From contig DLGW01000019.1 in assembly GCA_002482885.1 (NCBI GenBank), forward strand, positions 4,504 through 68,503: DNA of 64,000 nucleotides, given 5' to 3'. The stretch's first letter is position 1; each line of letters begins with the position of its first letter. The stretch is from Flavobacteriaceae bacterium UBA7684. Its GTDB lineage: Bacteria; Bacteroidota; Bacteroidia; Flavobacteriales; Flavobacteriaceae. Position numbers and translations under genes: made by a program. The notes below the pieces were generated by a model. The model was not told the origin of the DNA and searched no databases. It saw only the letters and a program-made list of their open reading frames with translations. Shown piece by piece: positions 52,274 through 60,820 of the stretch.

Positions 52274-53701
52274 ATGAAGCATTTTTTAATCCTTATTATT
52301 GCTATCGTATATTTTAATCCTGTTGTAGGGCAAACCCCTGTTGTTGAATGGAAAAAAAATATCTCCACAGGACATCCAAAAATTATTATCCAAACTAATG
52401 AAAATGGATTCGCCAGTTTAACCCATTTTGACAATGTTATTACGCTAACCAAAAGCGATGAAAATGGAGATTTATTATGGGATTATAAATTTGAAAATGC
52501 ATTTCCAAATCAGATAAGTAATTTTATTGAAACAAAAAACGGTGATTTTTTATTGGTTGGAAGTCAATCAAATCCTTCTACAAGTACAGATTTGTGGTTG
52601 ATTAAATTGGATAAAAATGGAAATTACTTATGGCAAAAAAGTTTTGGAGGAAAAGTTCTAGATTCAGGCGTTGATATTATTGAGTCTTCGGATAATAATA
52701 TCCTAGTAGTGGGTTTTACAAGTTCTTTAGATGGAGATGTTTCTAATAATAATGGATATATAGATGTTTGGGTAGTTAAAGTTGATTTTGATGGAAATGT
52801 CATTTGGAAAAGAACTTATGGAGGCACGGGAGAAGAAGTTCCATTTTTAATTAAAAAATCAAAGGAAGGATACTGGATTCAGGGGAAAACATCTGGTTCT
52901 ACAGATGGGAACTTAAATAATAGCTATAATAGAAAAGGTTCATGGAATTTTCATATTAATGAACAAGGGGAAATCACAAAACAGATTGTTTTAGACTTTG
53001 TTTCATCTGTATTTATGGAAGAAGATAATGGTTATCTAAGCGTTTTTTATAACGAAATAGAAAAACAATATTCTGTGGTTAAATTTGACTTAAACGGAAA
53101 ATACATTTGGGATAAAAAACTCGATTTGAAAGGAGAATATTATTCTTTGAATAATATAATTCAATTAAATACTAAAGAATTTATTTTTTATGGTAGTAAT
53201 TTAACTTCTGAATTAACTCGTGATAGGGAAGTTTTTTTAATGAAATATGATTCCAATTTTAATAAAATTTGGGAAATTAATTTAGGAACGGAACTTATTG
53301 ATTATTCAGTTAGTAAAGGATTAAAAATACTTTCGGATGATGAATATTTAGTATTTGGTTCAACACAAATACTAAATACAGAGGAAAGTACAGAAATGAT
53401 TCCGCTTAATTTAAGCAATTGGGTAACTAAAGTCTCCGAACCGAATCTTGCGACTACAGAATTTAGCAATAGCAATTCTGTTGATTTTAGTCCAAATCCA
53501 GTAAAAGACGTTCTAAATATTACAAACAACGAGAATATTAGCCGAATTTATATTTTTAATTACTTAGGTCAATTAGTATACGATTCATATCTGAATTCTG
53601 AAACAACAAGTATAAATACAACTAATTTGTGTTCTGGAAATTATATTCTAAAACTTGAAACGATAAATAATACTAAAACCATAAAGTTTATTAAACAATA
53701 G
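52274..53701 (+). CDS. type IX-secreted propeller-like protein with sorting domain
   Basis: 475 residues. A signal peptide (LIIAIVYFNPVVGQ) is followed by repeats of the pattern WLIKLDKNGNYLWQKSFGG and WVVKVDFDGNVIWKRTYGG, which make a beta-propeller-like body. The C-terminal 75 residues form a type A sorting domain (VDFSPNPVKDVLNITN, IFNYLGQLVYD, LCSGNYILKLET, IKFIKQ). It should be carried to the surface by the PorU/PorV system in this window. Its ligand is unknown. It lies at the start of an AT-rich accessory stretch with a gene remnant and two small lipoproteins. Confidence 0.87.
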   Translation: MKHFLILIIAIVYFNPVVGQTPVVEWKKNISTGHPKIIIQTNENGFASLTHFDNVITLTKSDENGDLLWDYKFENAFPNQISNFIETKNGDFLLVGSQSNPSTSTDLWLIKLDKNGNYLWQKSFGGKVLDSGVDIIESSDNNILVVGFTSSLDGDVSNNNGYIDVWVVKVDFDGNVIWKRTYGGTGEEVPFLIKKSKEGYWIQGKTSGSTDGNLNNSYNRKGSWNFHINEQGEITKQIVLDFVSSVFMEEDNGYLSVFYNEIEKQYSVVKFDLNGKYIWDKKLDLKGEYYSLNNIIQLNTKEFIFYGSNLTSELTRDREVFLMKYDSNFNKIWEINLGTELIDYSVSKGLKILSDDEYLVFGSTQILNTEESTEMIPLNLSNWVTKVSEPNLATTEFSNSNSVDFSPNPVKDVLNITNNENISRIYIFNYLGQLVYDSYLNSETTSINTTNLCSGNYILKLETINNTKTIKFIKQ

Positions 53702-53756
53702 GCGCTAAAAGGGCATTTGTGTAAATGATATTTCTGAAATAGTTTTGGGAAAAATA

Positions 53757-53787
53757 TCAAAAACCAGATTCATGAAAAACCAGATTC
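53757..53787 (+). repeat. short tandem duplication at a remnant gene start
   Basis: AAAAACCAGATTC occurs twice with ATG after each first part, so the start region of the remnant below is duplicated. It may mark the breakpoint that created the remnant. Confidence 0.4.
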
Positions 53788-53891
53788 TAACCCCATTAAT
53801 GCTTCTTTTTTCGTTATTCGCTTGGTCACAAACCACCAAACTAAAATTTGAATATGATGTTGCGAGTAATATGCATGCTACAAGAATATAA
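53772..53891 (+). pseudogene. truncated remnant of a secreted surface-protein gene
   Basis: A 39-codon frame encodes a clear signal peptide (LMLLFSLFAWSQ) and then TTKLKFEYDVASNMHATRI before a stop. The phrase LKFEYD-A-N resembles the first mature residues of large RHS-like or sorting-domain proteins of flavobacteria that begin LKFEYDAAGNQ. I read it as the 5' end left after deletion of most of such a gene. A real 39-residue secreted peptide is the less likely alternative. Confidence 0.55.
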
Positions 53892-53935
53892 ATAAAATTA
53901 GTAACCAATTAATTTTTAAACTTAACAATATAATT

Positions 53936-54391
53936 ATGAAAATATTTTTTAAAACGCTATTTGTAATCTCAACGATTTTAGTTTTAAACTCATGTGCTTT
54001 AAGACCTATTACATCAAGCTATGATTATCAAAAAAATAAAGTTGAAAGAATTGATTTTGATAAATTAGGAAACGGGCGAATATTGATTTATAACGGAGCA
54101 AATGCTTTACACAAAATTGACAATACAGCAAGATTAAATATTTGGATTGATGAAAAACCTATGGGGCAGATTAGAGCTAGTGAATATGCCATTATCGAAT
54201 TAGAAAAAGGAACATATGATTTCAAACTTCTCCATGTAGATATGTTTAATTTTAAAAGTAATCATAAGATAGAAATTGATGAAAAAACGAAAATAATTAA
54301 GATTAAGCCGACGGTTACATCTAATGAGTTGACAATAACAAATACGCTTCCGAATAATTTTGACAAGTTCAAGTACGTGGAAAATAGATAA
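53936..54391 (+). CDS. small lipoprotein of unknown function
   Basis: 151 residues with a lipoprotein signal (ILVLNSC, Cys20). The mature part is beta-rich, with RILIYNGANALHK, LNIWIDEKPMGQIRASEYAIIELEKGTYDFKLL, somewhat like DUF2846-type lipoproteins that carry a short beta sandwich. I do not recognise a firm family. It lies 76 bases before another small lipoprotein with a PEGA-like domain, so the two may work together. Confidence 0.7.
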   Translation: MKIFFKTLFVISTILVLNSCALRPITSSYDYQKNKVERIDFDKLGNGRILIYNGANALHKIDNTARLNIWIDEKPMGQIRASEYAIIELEKGTYDFKLLHVDMFNFKSNHKIEIDEKTKIIKIKPTVTSNELTITNTLPNNFDKFKYVENR

Positions 54392-54467
54392 AATACCAAA
54401 CGTCTGAACAAGCCGAAAAAAGACGATAAATAAGAAGTAAGCATAATCTAAAAGAAAAGAAAGACCA

Positions 54468-54965
54468 ATGAAAAAAAGAATGATTTCTATGGCATTAGCA
54501 GCCTTAATTTTAACCAGTAGTTGTGCCAGTATTGTTAGCAAAAGCGAATATCCAATTGCAATTAACAGTACACCATCAGAAGCAAAAATAACCGTAACCA
54601 ACAAAAAAGGAATTGTTGTTTATGAAGGTAATACTCCTTCTAACATATATCTAAAATCTGGTGCCGGTTTCTTTTCTAAAGCCGCATATACTGTAAAATT
54701 TGAAAAAGACGGTTACGATGCACGAACAGTTCCAGTTGAATTTAAAGTTGATGGTTGGTATTGGGGGAATCTTGTATTTGGAGGACTTTTAGGATTTTTA
54801 ATCATCGACCCAGCGACAGGTGCCATGTATAAATTGAAAACTGAGTTTTTAAATGAAACTTTAAGCAAATCAACTGCTGATGTTCATAGTCCTAAGTTAG
54901 AGGTTTATTCAATCAATGATATTCCGGTAGAATGGAAAAACAATCTGGTTTTAATTCAGAAATAA
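54468..54965 (+). CDS. PEGA-like lipoprotein
   Basis: 165 residues with a lipoprotein signal (ALILTSSC, Cys19). It has a PEGA-like beta sandwich (INSTPSEAKITVTNKKGIVVYEGNTPSNIYL, YTVKFEKDGYDARTVPVEF) and a hydrophobic glycine-rich stretch (WGNLVFGGLLGFLIIDPATGAMYKL) typical of this envelope type. The role is unknown. A bidirectional terminator follows. It may be linked with the lipoprotein upstream. Confidence 0.82.
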   Translation: MKKRMISMALAALILTSSCASIVSKSEYPIAINSTPSEAKITVTNKKGIVVYEGNTPSNIYLKSGAGFFSKAAYTVKFEKDGYDARTVPVEFKVDGWYWGNLVFGGLLGFLIIDPATGAMYKLKTEFLNETLSKSTADVHSPKLEVYSINDIPVEWKNNLVLIQK

Positions 54966-54975
54966 ATCAGAAACA

Positions 54976-55010
54976 AAAAGAGGGCTGCTCATAAGCAGTC
55001 CTCTTTTGTT
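54976..55010. terminator. bidirectional terminator after the PEGA lipoprotein
   Basis: 14-bp stem AAAAGAGGGCTGCT / AGCAGTCCTCTTTT with one G-T pair and a 4-base loop, between convergent genes. Confidence 0.88.
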
Positions 55011-55037
55011 TGATGTTGTACCGTTTTGGGAAACGGC

Positions 55038-56285
55038 CTAATACCACCTCTTTTTATTCTTCTTTGAACTTTCTGATTTTCTGGAATTGGTGTTCTCTTT
55101 GTTTTTGTTGCGTAAATCGGGTTTGGCATCGGCTGGTTTTTCTACTTCGCTCCAAGGAAACGGGTGATCAGAAATGGTTTTTACCTTAGCCTTAGTTAAC
55201 AGTTCAATGTCTTTCCAGTATGGTTTTTCATCTTTACTACAAAACGAAATCGCAATGCCTTCGCGTCCGGCACGGGCAGTTCTGCCAATACGGTGCACAT
55301 AGGTTTCAGGAATATTGGGTAAATCTAGGTTTACCACAAACGAAAGTTGGTCAATATCAATACCACGGGCAGCAATGTCGGTTGCTACTAAAACACTTAC
55401 TTCTTTGCTTTTAAATTTATCTAACGCTCTTTGACGCGCCGATTGAGATTTATCCCCGTGAATGGCTTCTGCTTGAATTCCATTTTTTTCTAAAGCTTTT
55501 ACTACGTTGTCGGCTCCGTGTTTGGTGCGTACAAAAACCAACACATCGGTCATTTTATCGTTTCGGATAATATGGTACAACAGTTTGCGTTTGTCTTCTT
55601 TTTCTACAAAATAAATGCGTTGAGCCACTTTTTCGGCAGTGGAAGAAACTGGAGTTACTTCTACCCATTTTGGGGATTTTAAAAATTGGTCTGCCATTTC
55701 ACGAATAGCCATGGGCATGGTGGCCGAAAACAAAATCGTTTGGCGATTATCGGGCGTTAACTTGATGATTTTTTTCACATCATGAATAAAACCCATATCT
55801 AACATTTGATCAGCTTCATCCAACACCAAAAAATGTAAATGATCTAAATCTACAAAACCTTGTTTGTGTAAATCCAATAACCTACCCGGTGTGGCTACTA
55901 AAACATCGACTCCTTTTTTTAAAACATCGACTTGCGGAACTTGCGAAACACCACCAAAAACCGTCAATTGATTCAAGTGCGTAAACATGCCATAAGCATC
56001 AAAGTTTTGACCGATTTGTACCGCCAATTCACGCGTAGGTGTAACCACCAAACAACGAATTTTTTTAGCTTTTTTAGCGGAACCACCTAAACGATTCAAA
56101 TGTTGTACAATCGGAATCGCAAACGCTGCGGTTTTACCGGTACCCGTTTGCGCACAACCAACCAAATCATTACCCGCAATTAATAACGGAATGCATTTTT
56201 CTTGTATAGGCGTAGGGGTGGTGTAACCTTGTTCTTCAATAGCTTTTAAAACAGTTGGCGATAAATCAAAATCTTCAAATTTCAT
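55038..56285 (-). CDS. DEAD-box ATP-dependent RNA helicase (RhlE type)
   Basis: 415-residue RNA helicase with all core motifs: the Q motif (YTTPTPIQEKCIP), GCAQTGTGKTAAF, PTRELAVQIG, TPGRLLDL, VLDEADQMLDMGF, FSATMP, ATDIAARGID and HRIGRTARAG. The short basic C-terminal tail (NKENTNSRKSESSKKNKKRWY) is of the kind seen in RhlE proteins. It probably unwinds rRNA or mRNA structures during ribosome assembly or at low temperature. It stands alone, with a divergent membrane-protein gene upstream. Confidence 0.95.
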   Translation of the reverse strand: MKFEDFDLSPTVLKAIEEQGYTTPTPIQEKCIPLLIAGNDLVGCAQTGTGKTAAFAIPIVQHLNRLGGSAKKAKKIRCLVVTPTRELAVQIGQNFDAYGMFTHLNQLTVFGGVSQVPQVDVLKKGVDVLVATPGRLLDLHKQGFVDLDHLHFLVLDEADQMLDMGFIHDVKKIIKLTPDNRQTILFSATMPMAIREMADQFLKSPKWVEVTPVSSTAEKVAQRIYFVEKEDKRKLLYHIIRNDKMTDVLVFVRTKHGADNVVKALEKNGIQAEAIHGDKSQSARQRALDKFKSKEVSVLVATDIAARGIDIDQLSFVVNLDLPNIPETYVHRIGRTARAGREGIAISFCSKDEKPYWKDIELLTKAKVKTISDHPFPWSEVEKPADAKPDLRNKNKENTNSRKSESSKKNKKRWY

Positions 56286-56320
56286 GTATAGGGTAAAAAA
56301 TTAAGCGCCAAAGGTCGGGA

Positions 56321-56370
56321 TTTAAAATTTAAGATTCTAGATTTGAGAATCTAGATTTGAGATTGATTTT
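56321..56370. repeat. degenerate heptamer array between helicase and membrane-protein genes
   Basis: From 56332 units read in 7-base steps: GATTCTA, GATTTGA, GAATCTA, GATTTGA, GATTGAT. It shares its period with the arrays at 34, 7738, 27921 and 30691, but not their sequence. Confidence 0.5.
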
Positions 56371-56425
56371 TTTGGCTTCGAATATTTGAAAACGATTTTT
56401 TTAGAAATTAGCCAAAAAAAATTAC

Positions 56426-56797
56426 ATGCCTAATTCAGAAAACGTTTTTCAAATTCCGCAACAATACCGAAAACTAGAAAATCTGCATATTTTTTTATGG
56501 TTGATTAAAGATTTATGTTGGGTAATGTTATGGAAACCTTTGGGTTTGTTTATGGTTATTCCTACGGTAGGGGCTGCGGTGGTCATTGCTTGGCAAACCC
56601 GAAAAATATATAGTGAATTAATGCACAATATTGCGGTAGTTTTTTGGATTTTAGCCAATGCTTATTGGATGATTGTGGAATTCTTTTTTGAAAAAGACGA
56701 GTTAAGATATTACGCTGCCATTCCGTTTGTTTTAGGTTTGTTGGTTCTTGTGTATTATTATACTTCGGAATTTTTTAAAGCGAACCGAAAATTCTAA
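56426..56797 (+). CDS. small membrane protein of unknown function
   Basis: 123 residues with three to four hydrophobic helices (IFLWLIKDLCWVMLW, LGLFMVIPTVGAAVVIAW, IAVVFWILANAYWMIVEFFF, AAIPFVLGLLVLVYYYTSEFF). I do not recognise a characterised family, although small proteins of this kind are common in flavobacteria. No signal peptide is predicted by eye, so it is an inner-membrane protein. It is followed by repeat family B and is probably transcribed alone. Confidence 0.75.
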   Translation: MPNSENVFQIPQQYRKLENLHIFLWLIKDLCWVMLWKPLGLFMVIPTVGAAVVIAWQTRKIYSELMHNIAVVFWILANAYWMIVEFFFEKDELRYYAAIPFVLGLLVLVYYYTSEFFKANRKF

Positions 56798-56818
56798 AAT
56801 TTCTGTTGTGTAAACGAT

Positions 56819-56926
56819 TGAGGGATTGTTGGAGTTCCTTTAAATCAAGGGGCTTTAGACCTTGATTTAAAGAACGACTCCCGAAAGCGTGACAGCATTC
56901 GCCTTGTGGCGGATGGTGATACACCC
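56819..56926 (+). repeat. double-hairpin extragenic repeat, family B, copy 2
   Basis: GATTGTTGGAGTTCC, then palindrome CTTTAAATCAAGG / CCTTGATTTAAAG (13 bp, perfect, 9-base loop), then AACGACTCCCGAAAGC, then palindrome CATTCGCC / GGCGGATG (4-base loop). The two conserved blocks match copies 1 and 3 while the palindromes differ. Confidence 0.75.
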
Positions 56927-56965
56927 AAAAAAATAGGATTTCTTCCAACTCTCTTTTTTTCAGCC

Positions 56966-56973
56966 TATATTTG
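56966..56973 (+). promoter_or_regulatory. -7 box of the PASTA-protein operon
   Basis: TATATTTG, 15 bases before the ATG at 56989. The TTG at its end was rejected as a start codon because it is part of the promoter. Confidence 0.55.
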
Positions 56974-56988
56974 CCAAAAGATTTTTTT

Positions 56989-57600
56989 ATGAGTGTAATT
57001 CAATTTATTAAGTCTAAAACATTTTTTAAGCATTTGGGCATTATGGCAGCCATTGTAATTGCGCTGTCTATAGGGGTGATGAAATGGCTGGAAAGTTCAA
57101 CCAATCATGGGCAAGAAATTACCGTTCCAGATTTAAGAAAGTTAACACTATCTAAGGTTTCCGAAAAATTAGAAGGTATTGAACTGGAATATGTTTTGGT
57201 AGATTCGGTGGATTATCGAAGTGATTTTCCTCCGTTGTCTGTAGTGCAACAAGATCCTTTTCCGGGGGAAAAAGTAAAAAGTAATCGTAAAATTTATATT
57301 AAAATCAACTCGTCTACTTTTGGGAATATCACTTTGCCAGAATTGATTCAAGTATCTTATCGTCAGGCTATTCCTACTTTAAAAGCCGCAGGTTTACAAT
57401 TGGGAACAGTTACTTACGTGCCTAATATTGGTAAAGACATGGTGTTGGAAGTTAAAATGAACGGAAGAACTCTTAAAGGAGGTGAAAAAGTAAAAAAATC
57501 ATCAAAAATTGATTTGGTGTTGGGGGACGGAAATGCAGGTTCAGTAACGGATTCTATTATTTCGATTGAACAAATTATGAATGATGTAAAATCTTTTTAA
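56989..57600 (+). CDS. PASTA domain-containing membrane protein
   Basis: 203 residues. One N-terminal membrane helix (HLGIMAAIVIALSIGVMKW) is followed by PASTA domains: ITVPDLRKLTLSKVSEKLEG ... SVVQQDPFPGEKVKSNRKI, then ITLPELIQVSYRQAIPTLKA ... KGGEKVKKSSKIDLVLG. PASTA domains bind peptidoglycan fragments and sit in Ser/Thr kinases or penicillin-binding proteins; here there is no kinase. In Bacteroidota this stand-alone protein usually precedes an RluA-family gene, as here with a one-base overlap. Its role is probably cell-wall linked. Confidence 0.88.
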   Translation: MSVIQFIKSKTFFKHLGIMAAIVIALSIGVMKWLESSTNHGQEITVPDLRKLTLSKVSEKLEGIELEYVLVDSVDYRSDFPPLSVVQQDPFPGEKVKSNRKIYIKINSSTFGNITLPELIQVSYRQAIPTLKAAGLQLGTVTYVPNIGKDMVLEVKMNGRTLKGGEKVKKSSKIDLVLGDGNAGSVTDSIISIEQIMNDVKSF

Positions 57601-58643
57601 TGGATAATTACGCAGAACCAATTGAATTAGAAGACGAATTATTTGAACACCACCGATTTGTAGTGCCCAAAGGGCAATCCATGTTACGGATTGATAAATA
57701 TTTAATGGGTTTGATTGAAAATGCTACCCGAAATAAAATTCAACAATCGGCTACCGAGGGCAATATTTTAGTAAATGATATTCCTGTAAAATCCAATTAT
57801 AGGGTAAAGGGCGGGGATGTGATTCGTATTGTGTTGTCGTATCCTCCGTTCGAGAATTTGGTTTTACCCGAAAATATTCCTTTAAATATTGTTTTTGAAG
57901 ACGACCAATTGTTGGTGATTAACAAACCTGCGGGTTTGGTAGTGCACCCCGGACACGGAAATTACACAGGAACATTGGTGAATGCTTTAGCGTACCATTT
58001 TGAAAACTTACCGAATAACAGTAGCGACCGACCTGGTTTGGTTCATAGAATAGATAAAAACACTTCGGGATTATTGGTGATTGCCAAAACCGAACAAGCC
58101 ATGACGCATTTGGCCAAACAGTTTGCCGATAAAACTTCGGAACGAGAATACATTGCTTTGGTTTGGGGAAATGTAAAAGATGATGAGGGAACCATTGAAG
58201 GTAATATTGCCCGACATGTAAAAGACCGTATGCAAATGGCAGTTTTTTTAGATGAAGAAATCGGAAAACCAGCCGTAACGCATTATAAAGTATTGGAAAG
58301 ATTTGGTTACGTAACCTTAATTTCTTGCAAACTAGAAACAGGAAGAACGCATCAAATTCGGGTACATTTAAAACATATCGGTCACACCTTGTTTAATGAT
58401 GAACGATATGGCGGCAACTTGATTTTAAAAGGAACCACCTTTACCAAATACAAACAATTTATAGACAATTGTTTTAAAACCTTACCCCGCCAAGCCTTAC
58501 ACGCCAAAACCTTAGGTTTTGAACATCCTACCACTAAGGAATTCATGCGATTTGATTCTGAATTGCCTAGTGATATTACAGAATGTATAGAAAAATGGAG
58601 GGGTTACGCCAAGTCGCACACTCCAGAGGAAGAAGAAGTTTAA
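57600..58643 (+). CDS. RluA family pseudouridine synthase (RluD-like)
   Basis: 347-residue enzyme that isomerises uridine to pseudouridine in RNA, probably 23S rRNA. It has an N-terminal S4 RNA-binding domain (MLRIDKYLMGLIENATRNKI) and the catalytic core with the active-site aspartate in HRIDKNTSGLLVIAKT. GRTHQIRVHLKHIGH and LHAKTLGFEHP are also typical. The ATG overlaps the PASTA gene stop by one base. Which uridine is modified cannot be told with certainty; the S4 domain favours RluD-type helix 69 sites. Confidence 0.93.
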   Translation: MDNYAEPIELEDELFEHHRFVVPKGQSMLRIDKYLMGLIENATRNKIQQSATEGNILVNDIPVKSNYRVKGGDVIRIVLSYPPFENLVLPENIPLNIVFEDDQLLVINKPAGLVVHPGHGNYTGTLVNALAYHFENLPNNSSDRPGLVHRIDKNTSGLLVIAKTEQAMTHLAKQFADKTSEREYIALVWGNVKDDEGTIEGNIARHVKDRMQMAVFLDEEIGKPAVTHYKVLERFGYVTLISCKLETGRTHQIRVHLKHIGHTLFNDERYGGNLILKGTTFTKYKQFIDNCFKTLPRQALHAKTLGFEHPTTKEFMRFDSELPSDITECIEKWRGYAKSHTPEEEEV

Positions 58644-58659
58644 ACTAAATATATTTAAG

Positions 58660-59499
58660 ATGTCCGAAATTAACTGGCAAACTGTCAAAAAATTCGAAGA
58701 TATTACTTACCAAAAATGCAACGGCGTAGCCCGAATTGCATTCAACAGACCCGAGGTAAGAAACGCTTTCAGACCCAAAACTACCGCTGAATTGTATCAA
58801 GCCTTTTATGATGCACAAGAAGATACTTCTATAGGGGTAGTTTTACTTTCTGCCGAAGGGCCATCGCCTAAAGATGGCGTGTATTCTTTTTGTAGCGGAG
58901 GTGATCAAAAAGCGCGCGGACATCAAGGTTATGTAGGCGAAGATGGTATGCACCGATTGAATATTTTAGAAGTACAACGTTTGATTCGTTTTATGCCTAA
59001 AGTAGTGATTGCGGTGGTTCCGGGTTGGGCAGTAGGAGGCGGACACAGTTTACATGTAGTTTGCGATTTAACCCTAGCCAGCAAAGAACACGCGATTTTT
59101 AAACAAACCGATGCCGATGTAACCAGTTTTGACGGCGGATACGGTTCGGCTTATTTAGCCAAAATGGTAGGTCAAAAAAAGGCGCGTGAGATTTTCTTTT
59201 TAGGAAGAAATTATTCTGCACAAGAAGCTTACGACATGGGCATGGTAAATGCGGTCATTCCGCACGAGGAACTAGAATCTACCGCTTATGAGTGGGCACA
59301 AGAAATATTAGCCAAATCACCAACGTCTATAAAAATGCTGAAATTCGCCATGAATTTAACCGACGACGGCATGGTAGGACAACAGGTTTTTGCAGGCGAA
59401 GCCACCCGATTAGCCTACATGACCGACGAAGCCAAAGAAGGACGCAACGCCTTTTTAGAAAAACGCAAACCCAATTTTGAAAAAAAATGGATTCCATAA
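58660..59499 (+). CDS. menB: 1,4-dihydroxy-2-naphthoyl-CoA synthase
   Basis: 279-residue crotonase-fold enzyme of menaquinone synthesis that closes the second ring of naphthoate from o-succinylbenzoyl-CoA. Signatures are FNRPEVRNAFRPKT, FCSGGDQKARG, VPGWAVGGGHSLHVVCDLTL, TDADVTSFDGGYGSAYLA and RNYSAQEAYDMGMVNAV. Length is standard. The other men genes are not here. It starts 16 bases after the pseudouridine synthase gene, so it may share that transcript. A terminator and repeat family B follow. Confidence 0.95.
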   Translation: MSEINWQTVKKFEDITYQKCNGVARIAFNRPEVRNAFRPKTTAELYQAFYDAQEDTSIGVVLLSAEGPSPKDGVYSFCSGGDQKARGHQGYVGEDGMHRLNILEVQRLIRFMPKVVIAVVPGWAVGGGHSLHVVCDLTLASKEHAIFKQTDADVTSFDGGYGSAYLAKMVGQKKAREIFFLGRNYSAQEAYDMGMVNAVIPHEELESTAYEWAQEILAKSPTSIKMLKFAMNLTDDGMVGQQVFAGEATRLAYMTDEAKEGRNAFLEKRKPNFEKKWIP

Positions 59500-59505
59500 A
59501 AAACG

Positions 59506-59535
59506 AAAGCTGTCTGTAAAAAGGCAGCTTTTTTG
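59506..59535 (+). terminator. terminator of menB
   Basis: AAAGCTG / CAGCTTT stem, extended by a T-G and a C-G pair, then a T run. Confidence 0.85.
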
Positions 59536-59560
59536 TTTTAGAGATATTTCCCGTTAGGGA

Positions 59561-59668
59561 TGGAGCCATTGTTGGAGCTCTTGTTTATGGAATGCAATGG
59601 AATAAACAAAGCGACTGGCGAGAGCCCGACCACAATCCGTCCTTTTTGGCGGATTGTGGGAACGGCAT
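59561..59668 (+). repeat. double-hairpin extragenic repeat, family B, copy 3
   Basis: CCATTGTTGGAGCTC, then palindrome TTGTTTAT / ATAAACAA, then AGCGACTGGCGAGAGC, then palindrome CCACAATCCG / CGGATTGTGG (10 bp), then GAACGGCAT. It fills the spacer between menB and rlmN. Confidence 0.75.
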
Positions 59669-59715
59669 AATAATTTACGTTAAAATAAATGAGCAAAGGT
59701 TATCGATTATCTTTT

Positions 59716-59723
59716 TACCTTTG
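59716..59723 (+). promoter_or_regulatory. -7 box of rlmN, implying a leaderless transcript
   Basis: TACCTTTG matches TAnnTTTG, and its last base is only 5 bases before the ATG at 59729. Transcription would then start at or beside the A of the start codon. Confidence 0.5.
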
Positions 59724-59728
59724 CCGTT

Positions 59729-60772
59729 ATGCAAACAAACAAACAAGACATACGGGCTTTGAGCAAAGAGGAGCTTCGGGCTTTTTTTGAAACGAAAGGA
59801 GAGAAAGCTTTTAGAGCCAATCAGGTGTATGAATGGTTGTGGAGCAAAGGGGCTCACGATTTTGACGCGATGACCAATTTGTCATTACCTGTAAGACAAA
59901 TGTTAGAAGATAACTTTGTAATTAATCACATCCATTTAGATAAGGTTCAAAAAAGTGCCGATGGAACCATTAAAAATGCGGTGCGTTTGTTTGATGGTTT
60001 GGTGGTGGAATCGGTTTTGATTCCTACAGAAACTCGAACCACGGCTTGTGTTTCCAGTCAAGTAGGTTGTAGTTTGGATTGTAATTTTTGCGCTACGGCT
60101 CAATTAAAAAGAATGCGCAATTTAACTCCCGATGAAATTTACGATCAGGTATTGGCTATTAACAACGAAAGTAAACAATACCATAACCGTTCGTTAAGTA
60201 ATATTGTTTTTATGGGGATGGGTGAGCCTTTAATGAATTATAATAATGTGATGAAGGCGATTGATAAAATTACGGGTGATGAAGGTTTGGGTATGTCCCC
60301 AAAAAGAATTACGGTTTCTACTTCGGGTTTGCCTAAGATGATTAAAAAAATGGCTGATGATGAGGTTAAATTCAAACTTGCGGTTTCGTTACATTCGGCA
60401 GTGGAAGAGGTTAGAAACGAGATTATGCCATTTAGTAAAAACTTTCCTTTACCAGAATTGTTACAATCTTTAAAATATTGGTATCAAAAAACAAAAAGCA
60501 AAGTCACTTTTGAATATGTGGTTTGGAAAGGCATTAATGATACTTCAAAAGATATTCAGGCCTTGGTTAAGTTTTGTAAACAAGTGCCGTGTAAAGTGAA
60601 TCTAATAGAATACAATCCTATTGATGATGGCGTGTTTCAACAAGCCGATGAACAAGCCATTAATGCTTACATCAATGCGTTGGAAAATAATGGTATTGTT
60701 GCTAAAGTACGCCGCAGTCGCGGGAAAGATATTGATGCGGCTTGTGGGCAATTGGCCAATAAGAATATATAA
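59729..60772 (+). CDS. rlmN: 23S rRNA (adenine(2503)-C(2))-methyltransferase RlmN
   Basis: 347-residue radical S-adenosylmethionine enzyme that methylates adenine 2503 of 23S rRNA (and usually adenine 37 of some tRNAs). The iron-sulfur CxxxCxxC is in VGCSLDCNFCATAQ, followed by VFMGMGEPLMNYNNV and ITVSTSGLPKMI. The C-terminal DIDAACGQLANKNI supplies the methyl-carrying cysteine. The tail of this gene, from that cysteine to the stop codon, also occurs as a detached copy at 61981-62013. A terminator follows the stop codon by two bases. Confidence 0.96.
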   Translation: MQTNKQDIRALSKEELRAFFETKGEKAFRANQVYEWLWSKGAHDFDAMTNLSLPVRQMLEDNFVINHIHLDKVQKSADGTIKNAVRLFDGLVVESVLIPTETRTTACVSSQVGCSLDCNFCATAQLKRMRNLTPDEIYDQVLAINNESKQYHNRSLSNIVFMGMGEPLMNYNNVMKAIDKITGDEGLGMSPKRITVSTSGLPKMIKKMADDEVKFKLAVSLHSAVEEVRNEIMPFSKNFPLPELLQSLKYWYQKTKSKVTFEYVVWKGINDTSKDIQALVKFCKQVPCKVNLIEYNPIDDGVFQQADEQAINAYINALENNGIVAKVRRSRGKDIDAACGQLANKNI

Positions 60773-60774
60773 AA

Positions 60775-60803
60775 AAATCCCCCGCCATTGGCGGGGGATT
60801 TTT
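60775..60803. terminator. bidirectional terminator between rlmN and the first lipoprotein
   Basis: Perfect 12-bp stem AAATCCCCCGCC / GGCGGGGGATTT with a 3-base loop, serving two convergent genes. Confidence 0.9.
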
Positions 60804-60820
60804 AGTTGGTTATATTAAGA

